A DNA stretch of 64,000 nt from an uncultured Clostridia bacterium. GTDB taxonomy: Bacteria > Bacillota > Clostridia > Christensenellales > Borkfalkiaceae. Positions within the stretch are counted from its first letter, which is position 1; the number at the start of each line of letters is the position of its first letter. The notes below the pieces were generated by a model. That model ran no database searches and was not told the DNA's origin. It saw only the letters and a list, made by a program, of their open reading frames with translations. The translations under genes were made by a program, and so were the position numbers. The stretch is from the NCBI GenBank assembly GCA_947629675.1, contig CANREM010000006.1, positions 1 to 64,000 on the forward strand, written 5' to 3'. Below, piece after piece: positions 59,211 to 64,000 of the stretch.

Positions 59211-59271
59211 GCGCATAGGCTGCGAAATACTGCGTCGGCTACCGCGTCATCATTAGCCGATGGGCTACCGC
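59211..59271. repeat. Repeat leader before the 124-bp array
   Basis: gcgcataggctgcgaaatactgcgtcg matches the start of the repeat at 47020-47045. Then ctaccgcgtcatcattagccgatgggctaccgcgtcat leads into the array. Confidence 0.6.
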
Positions 59272-59620
59272 GTCATTCCGAGGCCCTTTATGGGCCGAGA
59301 GAATCCCCTGAATGAAAACACAGACTTCGTACCAGGGGATACACTCACCCGCTATGCGGGTTCGGTATGACAGTTGCCACGGCTTGTCTTACACTGTCAT
59401 TCCGAGGCCCTTTATGGGCCGAGAGAATCCCCTGAATGAAAACACAGACTTCGTATCAGGGGATACACTCACCCGCTATGCGGGTTCGGTATGACAGTTG
59501 CCACGGCTTGTCTTACACTGTCATTCCGAGGCCCTTTATGGGCCGAGAGAATCCCCTGAATGAAAACGCGGACTTACGTATCAGGGGATACGCTCATCCG
59601 CTATGCGGGTTCGGTATGAC
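59272..59620. repeat. 124-bp tandem repeat, about 2.8 copies
   Basis: Copies begin gtcattccgaggccc at 59272, 59396 and 59520. Copies 1 and 2 are almost identical over 124 bp; copy 3 has more changes and stops at about 59620. Each unit contains an aggccctttatgggcc hairpin, ccctgaatgaaaac and the palindrome-like caggggatacactcacccgctatgcgggttcggtatgaca. The two track ORFs with the same MKTQTSYQGIHSPAM start are products of this repetition, not genes. Confidence 0.92.
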
Positions 59621-59698
59621 ATGAGCAACTCAGAATGACGCCGTCCCCCAATCCCCGATCACTCCTAAATTTCGCGAAAGTCTCATATACATAGACAA

Positions 59699-59956
59699 AT
59701 GAGGCTCAAAGAGGAAATTTTCAAACTGCTCGGCGGGGAGGGGGAGACCCTCCGGGTGCAATACACCGTCGTGGACGGCCGCGGGGGATATTTTCAGAAC
59801 GTGAAGCGCGTCAAGGAATTTTCCGCGGAGCGCATCGTCTTTCTCGGAAAGCGCGGGGGCGTGCGCATCGAGGGGAGCGGTCTCTCCCTCGGCAAATATT
59901 ATGCGGGGGATGCCGCCGTTCTCGGGGACATCCGAAGCGTCACGCGGGAGGAATAA
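59699..59956 (+). CDS. yqfC: Sporulation protein YqfC family
   Basis: The 85-aa protein fits the YabP/YqfC family (EIFKLLGGEGETLRVQYTVVDGRGGYFQNVKRVKEFSAERIVFLGKRGGVRIEGSGLSLGKYYAGDAAVLGDI). It lies immediately before yqfD, as in many spore formers. No Shine-Dalgarno is seen. catatacat at 59684-59692 vaguely resembles a mother-cell sigma-E -10 element, but this is weak. Confidence 0.85.
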   Translation: MRLKEEIFKLLGGEGETLRVQYTVVDGRGGYFQNVKRVKEFSAERIVFLGKRGGVRIEGSGLSLGKYYAGDAAVLGDIRSVTREE

Positions 59957-59958
59957 GC

Positions 59959-60813
59959 ATGCTCTCTTCGGTAGAATTTACGGTGGAGAGCCTCTCCGCC
60001 CACCATGCCGTCGAAAAGCTCTCCCGCGCGGGCATTCCCGTCCTCATGGCGAAGAGTATGGGGAAAACTTCCGTCCGCGTACGCATTGCGAGCAAAGACC
60101 GCAAAAAAGCCTTTGCAATTTTACGCGGTTCGTGTTATAATGTAAAAAATCTCTCCCGTCGCGGCGGGGCGCGCCTCCTCGAATGGGCAAAGAGGGCGGC
60201 GGGGCTTATCCTCGGCACCATCCTCTTTTCGGGTGTTTTCCTCTTTTTGGAGAGCCGCGTCCTCAAGGTGAAAATTTCGGGCAGCGGCGCATACTACGAG
60301 CGCGAGATCATGGAGATCTTAAAGGGCGAGGGGGTGCATATCCTCTCCGCCTTCCCCGAGGATACAGGCCCGCTCACCGCGAAAGTGCTTGCCCTCGACC
60401 GCGTGGAGTTCTGCTCCTTCCGCCTGGAGGGCGGCGTCCTCACCGTCGGCGTCGAAGTGGGGGAGGAGGCGAAAACCCTCGACATGCTCCCCCTTCTTGC
60501 CCCCGCGAGCGGGCGGATCGAGGAACTCGTCGTCGTGCGCGGCACGCCGCTCTTTGCAGAGGGAGACGCCGTGAGGATGGGGGAGGTCGTCGTAGCGAAT
60601 TCTCCCCTCGAAGGGGGAAAGAAGGCCGCCGTCATCGCGCGCGTCACCGTGCGCTACAGAGTGGAGCGGGAATACGCGCTCCCCGAGGCGGAGGCGGTCG
60701 CACAATTCTTTCTCGACTTCGGCGAGATAAAAGATCTTCAGATCGGAAAAACAGAGCGGGGCTGTCGCATCACGGGAACGGCGTTTTCCACCGCATCGAT
60801 CGGCCTCGATTAG
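59959..60813 (+). CDS. yqfD: Sporulation protein YqfD
   Basis: The 284-aa protein has the N-terminal domain (VEFTVESLSAHHAVEKLSRAGIPVLMA), one membrane helix (AAGLILGTILFSGVFLFLESRVL), a POTRA-like stretch (VKISGSGAYYEREIMEILKGEGV) and the extracytoplasmic part with VVVRGTPLFAEGDAVRMGEVVVAN. It follows yqfC by 2 nt. YqfD is made in the mother cell in Bacillus; its exact role is not established. It is shorter than the usual about 390 aa. Confidence 0.88.
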   Translation: MLSSVEFTVESLSAHHAVEKLSRAGIPVLMAKSMGKTSVRVRIASKDRKKAFAILRGSCYNVKNLSRRGGARLLEWAKRAAGLILGTILFSGVFLFLESRVLKVKISGSGAYYEREIMEILKGEGVHILSAFPEDTGPLTAKVLALDRVEFCSFRLEGGVLTVGVEVGEEAKTLDMLPLLAPASGRIEELVVVRGTPLFAEGDAVRMGEVVVANSPLEGGKKAAVIARVTVRYRVEREYALPEAEAVAQFFLDFGEIKDLQIGKTERGCRITGTAFSTASIGLD

Positions 60814-60823
60814 GAGGTGCCGC

Positions 60824-61786
60824 ATGGCATCCGTGGACATGGGTACGCTGGACAAGCTCCAGAAGGTACTCGGCACATTTGACGAAAACATCAACATCCT
60901 CACGCGAGAACTCGGCGTCACGGCACATGTGGACGGCACGACGGTCCGCTTCGAAGGGGAGGAGGAAGGCATCGCCGCGGCCGTCGCGGAGAGCCTTCTC
61001 AAGGTCATCGCAGCGGGCGAGGAGATCGACCTTTCCCGCATTTTGTACTGTATCAGTTTAGCGCGTGAGGGAAATTCCCAAGAGATCGAGGACGTCATGA
61101 AGGGCGTCGTCGCCATCACCGCGAAGGGCAAGCCCGTCAAGTGCAAGACGGTGGGACAGAAGAAGTACGTCGAGGCGGTCAAAAAGAACACCATCACCTT
61201 CGGCGTCGGCCCCGCGGGGACGGGCAAGACCTATCTCGCCGTCTCCCTCGCCGTCGCCGCCTATAAGGCAAAAGAGGTGGAGCGCATCATTCTGACCCGT
61301 CCCGCAGTGGAGGCAGGCGAAAAGCTCGGCTTCCTCCCGGGGGACCTTCAGACCAAAGTGGATCCCTATCTCCGCCCTCTCTATGACGCCCTGCAGGAGC
61401 TGTTCGGCCCCGAGACGTATGCAAAGCTCATGGAGAAGGGGACGATCGAGGTCGCGCCCCTCGCCTACATGCGCGGAAGGACGCTCTCCGACGCATTTGT
61501 CATTTTGGACGAGGCGCAGAATGCCACCCGCGAGCAGATGAAGATGTTCCTCACCCGTCTCGGGGAGGGGAGCAAGATGGTCGTCACGGGCGATCTGACG
61601 CAGACGGACCTTCCCGACGGCAAGAAGAGCGGCCTTCTGCACGCCGTCAAAATTCTGGACGGCATCGAGGATATCGCCGTCTGCAAACTCTCTGAGCGCG
61701 ACGTGGTGCGCCATCCCCTCGTCTCCCGCATCGTCAAGGCGTATGAGCGGGAGGAGGGCAAACGAAAGAAGGAGGAAAGATCATGA
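60824..61786 (+). CDS. phoH: PhoH-like ATPase
   Basis: The 320-aa protein has an N-terminal KH-like domain (DENINILTRELGVTAHVDGTTVRFEGEEEG), Walker A FGVGPAGTGKTYLAV, RPAVEAGEKLGFLPGDLQTKVDPYLRPLYDAL, Walker B DAFVILDEAQNAT and VTGDLTQTDLP. PhoH proteins bind ATP and are linked to RNA metabolism. It overlaps pgpH by 4 nt. Confidence 0.94.
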   Translation: MASVDMGTLDKLQKVLGTFDENINILTRELGVTAHVDGTTVRFEGEEEGIAAAVAESLLKVIAAGEEIDLSRILYCISLAREGNSQEIEDVMKGVVAITAKGKPVKCKTVGQKKYVEAVKKNTITFGVGPAGTGKTYLAVSLAVAAYKAKEVERIILTRPAVEAGEKLGFLPGDLQTKVDPYLRPLYDALQELFGPETYAKLMEKGTIEVAPLAYMRGRTLSDAFVILDEAQNATREQMKMFLTRLGEGSKMVVTGDLTQTDLPDGKKSGLLHAVKILDGIEDIAVCKLSERDVVRHPLVSRIVKAYEREEGKRKKEERS

Positions 61787-63309
61787 AACAGGTGACCGAA
61801 CTCGGCAAGCGGAACAAGCGGGACAAGCGAAGGCTCCTCGCGAGTGCCTTCGTGTTCCTCGCATGCTACGCACTCGTGCTTCTCGTCGTCTTTCTGATGT
61901 TCATCATCAACGAGCCGACGGGGTGGAAGATGTTCTTCAAGAACAACTTCTCGGATGTATTCTCCATCGTCGTCTCCGCCTTCTTCATCTTCGGCATCGG
62001 GTATTTCTATTTCTATTTCGAGGACAGGGAATTTCTCTATAAGCTCTCCAACGTCGTCCTATTTTTCTCCGCCATCATCTTTTCGGCGATCATCTGCTAT
62101 ATCTTCGGGCGGTTCGTCTCCATCTATGCCCGTCCGTATGCGATGTTCGCCCTCTTGTGGCTCTTTTTGAAGAACAGGCGTCAGGCACTCTTCCTCAACT
62201 TCCTGTTCGTCTTTCTGATGTTCTCCGTCGATCTCTTCGGCAACGATCCCACGATGATCTCGGGGGATCCCACGCTGGGTGCGGACCGCGTCTACACGAC
62301 CATGTTGCTCGGCTTCGTCTCGGGCACTTTCGCCGTGTTTGTTGCGAATAAGGTGAAGAACCGCTTCGGGCTTCTTCTCACGGGATTCCTTCTGGCTGTC
62401 CCGACCGTCCTCATCATCTTCTTCTTCCAGATCCCGAATAAGCAGTACGACTGGATCGACTACGTCTCCTCCGTCGGCTATCAGATCTTGGGGTGCATCA
62501 TCTCCTCGGTGGGGGCGATCGCCTTCATGCCTCTCTTCGAGGCGGTATTCAACAGGCTCACCTCCTTCCGTTTGCGCGAGCTGACGAGTACGAACGCGCC
62601 CCTCCTCGTCCGCCTCAAGAAGGAGGCCCCCGGCACCTTCAACCACTGTCTCATCGTCGCCCAGCTCGCCGAGAGCTGTGCGGTGGCCATCGGCGAAAAT
62701 GCCGAGCTTGCCCGTGCGGCGGCATACTATCACGACGTGGGGAAATTGAAACAGCCCGACTGCTTCACCGAGAATCAGACTGCGGACTACAATGTTCACA
62801 ACGAACTCACCCCCGAACTCTCGGCGGACATCATCCGTTCGCACACCCGCGACGGGTACGACCTATTGGTGCAGAACCACCTTCCCAAGGAGATCGCGGA
62901 CGTCGCCCGCGAACACCACGGAACGTTGCCCATTAAATTCTTCTACGACAAGGCGGTGCGCTATTCGGGCGACGCCGACATCAAAGATTTCAGCTATCTC
63001 GGGCCGATCCCGCAGACCAAGATCGCGGCGATCGTCATGATCGCGGACGCGGCGGAGGCGGCGGCACGGGCGAGTGCGGACCGTTCCCCCGAGAATGTGG
63101 AAAAGCTCTGCCGCTCCATCATCGAGGAGCGCATGGACCTCAAGCAGTTCGACGAGTGCGACATCACGATCAAAGAACTTTCCACCATCAAGATGACTCT
63201 CGTCGAGGCACTCTCTGGCGTACATCATCACAGGGTGGAGTATCCAGACATCCGCTTCAACCGCGACAAACAGGCCGTCAAGACGGAACGGGAGGATACG
63301 GATGCCTGA
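61783..63309 (+). CDS. pgpH: 7TM-HD family protein PgpH (YqfF), short form
   Basis: The 508-aa protein has seven membrane helices followed by a cytoplasmic HD domain with FNHCLIVAQLAESCAVAIG, YYHDVGKLKQPDCFTENQ (HD at about 317-318) and VREHHG-like DVAREHHGTLPIKFFY. PgpH hydrolyses c-di-AMP. Members of this family are normally about 700 aa because of a 7TMR-HDED extracellular domain near the N terminus; here only about 25 residues (INEPTGWKMFFKNNF) lie between the first two helices. It is in the phoH-pgpH-ybeY-era cluster. Confidence 0.92.
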   Translation: MKQVTELGKRNKRDKRRLLASAFVFLACYALVLLVVFLMFIINEPTGWKMFFKNNFSDVFSIVVSAFFIFGIGYFYFYFEDREFLYKLSNVVLFFSAIIFSAIICYIFGRFVSIYARPYAMFALLWLFLKNRRQALFLNFLFVFLMFSVDLFGNDPTMISGDPTLGADRVYTTMLLGFVSGTFAVFVANKVKNRFGLLLTGFLLAVPTVLIIFFFQIPNKQYDWIDYVSSVGYQILGCIISSVGAIAFMPLFEAVFNRLTSFRLRELTSTNAPLLVRLKKEAPGTFNHCLIVAQLAESCAVAIGENAELARAAAYYHDVGKLKQPDCFTENQTADYNVHNELTPELSADIIRSHTRDGYDLLVQNHLPKEIADVAREHHGTLPIKFFYDKAVRYSGDADIKDFSYLGPIPQTKIAAIVMIADAAEAAARASADRSPENVEKLCRSIIEERMDLKQFDECDITIKELSTIKMTLVEALSGVHHHRVEYPDIRFNRDKQAVKTEREDTDA

Positions 63310-63802
63310 CCTCTTGCTCGACAGCGAAGATTTTGCGGGAAAGGAGACGCTCGAGAAAGTTCTCTCCGGGGCGGTGGATGCGGACATGCCCCTCACGTTG
63401 GAGCTTGTGTTCGTCTCCGAAGAGGAGATCCGCACCCTCAATGCGCGTGAGCGCGGCGTGGATGCGGTCACCGACGTTCTGAGCTTTCCCGCCTCCGATC
63501 TCAAGGCGGGGGAGCGCGTCCTCGCAAAGGAGCATGCGGATTGCATTGAGCCTTCCTACGAGGCGGATGGGGAGTCGTTTCCCGCCCGCATGTATTTGGG
63601 CAGCGTCGTCCTCTGCGAAAAGCGGGCGGCGGAGCAGGCTGCAGAATACGGACATTCCTATGAGAGGGAGGTCTGCTACCTCATCGTCCACGGGTTTTTG
63701 CACTGCCTCGGCTATGACCACATCGAGGAGAGCGACAGGCGCGTGATGCGTCAAAAAGAGGAGGAGATCATGCAAAAACTCCACCTCGGGAGGGAAGAAT
63801 GA
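63302..63802 (+). CDS. ybeY: Endoribonuclease YbeY
   Basis: The 166-aa protein has the zinc motif [11 protein letters not shown] (HxxxHxxxxxH) and [13 protein letters not shown]. It acts in 16S rRNA maturation. It overlaps pgpH by 8 nt and era by 4 nt. Confidence 0.95.
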   Translation: MPDLLLDSEDFAGKETLEKVLSGAVDADMPLTLELVFVSEEEIRTLNARERGVDAVTDVLSFPASDLKAGERVLAKEHADCIEPSYEADGESFPARMYLGSVVLCEKRAAEQAAEYGHSYEREVCYLIVHGFLHCLGYDHIEESDRRVMRQKEEEIMQKLHLGREE

Positions 63803-64000
63803 GAAGCGGAACGGTCGCCGTCATCGGCAGGGCAAATGCGGGAAAATCCACGCTCATCAACGTCCTCGTCGGGGAGAAGGTCGCCATCGTCTCCCCCAAG
63901 CCGCAGACGACGCGGGACCGCATCCTCGGCATCCTCACGCGAGAGGACCATCAGATCGTCTTTGCGGATACGCCCGGCATCTACCGCCAGCGCAACGCCC
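63799..64000 (+). CDS. era: GTPase Era (5' part, cut by window end)
   Basis: The ATG at 63799 overlaps the ybeY stop. The visible 67 codons ([44 protein letters not shown]...[13 protein letters not shown]) contain the G1 motif GRANAGKST, the switch I TTRDRI and G3 DTPG. In Era the first motif is usually GRPNVGKST; Ala replaces Pro-adjacent residues here, which is mild. The gene runs past the window. Confidence 0.95.
   Translation, partial: MRSGTVAVIGRANAGKSTLINVLVGEKVAIVSPKPQTTRDRILGILTREDHQIVFADTPGIYRQRNA

Noticed and set aside
59312-59624. Two ORFs with the same N terminus (MKTQTSYQGIHSPAM) as a gene pair
   Set aside because: They are read-through of a 124-bp non-coding tandem repeat; the frame shifts from copy to copy.

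Overview
The window looks like the chromosome of an endospore-forming-lineage Bacillota (Clostridia). The evidence is sigma-A promoters of the TTGACA-N17-TATAAT type, the sporulation pair yqfC-yqfD followed by phoH-pgpH-ybeY-era, the rimM-trmD-ylqF-rnhB-yraN cluster, and a KtrAB potassium system. Coding DNA is fairly GC-rich and many genes carry long antisense shadow ORFs (up to 1032 aa). A gut Christensenellales/Borkfalkia-like relative is my guess only. Two stretches are clearly AT-rich and look acquired: about 1740-4300 and 55540-56900.

Layout. 1-4392: accessory segment with a KilA-N gene remnant, an AAA/DUF4143 ATPase, and an AT-rich two-gene operon (RelA/SpoT-like nucleotidyltransferase plus DGQHR-motif protein). 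It ends at a 3' fragment of tRNA-Asn with its terminator, which looks like an integration scar. 4746-9768: a PIN-like zinc-ribbon protein, an ECF sigma / C39-like peptidase / membrane protein operon, and a second DUF4143 ATPase. 10100-15817: ABC ATPase, permease and a large Ig-like exported protein, overlapping end to end. 15896-17769: mgtE behind a long leader with attenuator architecture. 17874-20181: ECF sigma plus membrane-anchored beta-propeller protein. 20373-27604: lipoprotein, phosphoesterase, P-type ATPase, polysaccharide deacetylase, short-chain dehydrogenase. 28096-31416: a PurL-family protein that has lost its catalytic motifs. 31480-32632: XRE repressor divergent from a lipoprotein, with three palindromic operators between them. 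32703-39108: fhs-mutY, then tmk-rimM-trmD-ylqF-rnhB-yraN. 39505-41177: HTH-SdpI fusion, a double-HTH regulator and a 50-aa protein. 41414-47008: a 1864-aa DUF4011-type helicase. 47488-49986: ktrB and ktrA. 50304-55403: a 1699-aa lipoprotein. 55750-56888: hicA-hicB plus a SecB-like protein, a candidate toxin-antitoxin-chaperone module. 56960-59153: fba and gapA, convergent with and next to each other. 59699-64000: yqfC, yqfD, phoH, pgpH, ybeY, era (cut by the window end).

Many intergenic gaps hold a modular family of dispersed repeats, including a 19-bp tandem array at 27611 and a 124-bp tandem array at 59272. Several promoters place the -10 box only 7-12 nt before the start codon with no Shine-Dalgarno, implying leaderless or near-leaderless mRNAs.

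Most worth follow-up: the RelA/SpoT-DGQHR pair at the tRNA scar, the HicAB-SecB-like module, the catalytically dead PurL homologue, and the orphan attenuator ahead of mgtE.
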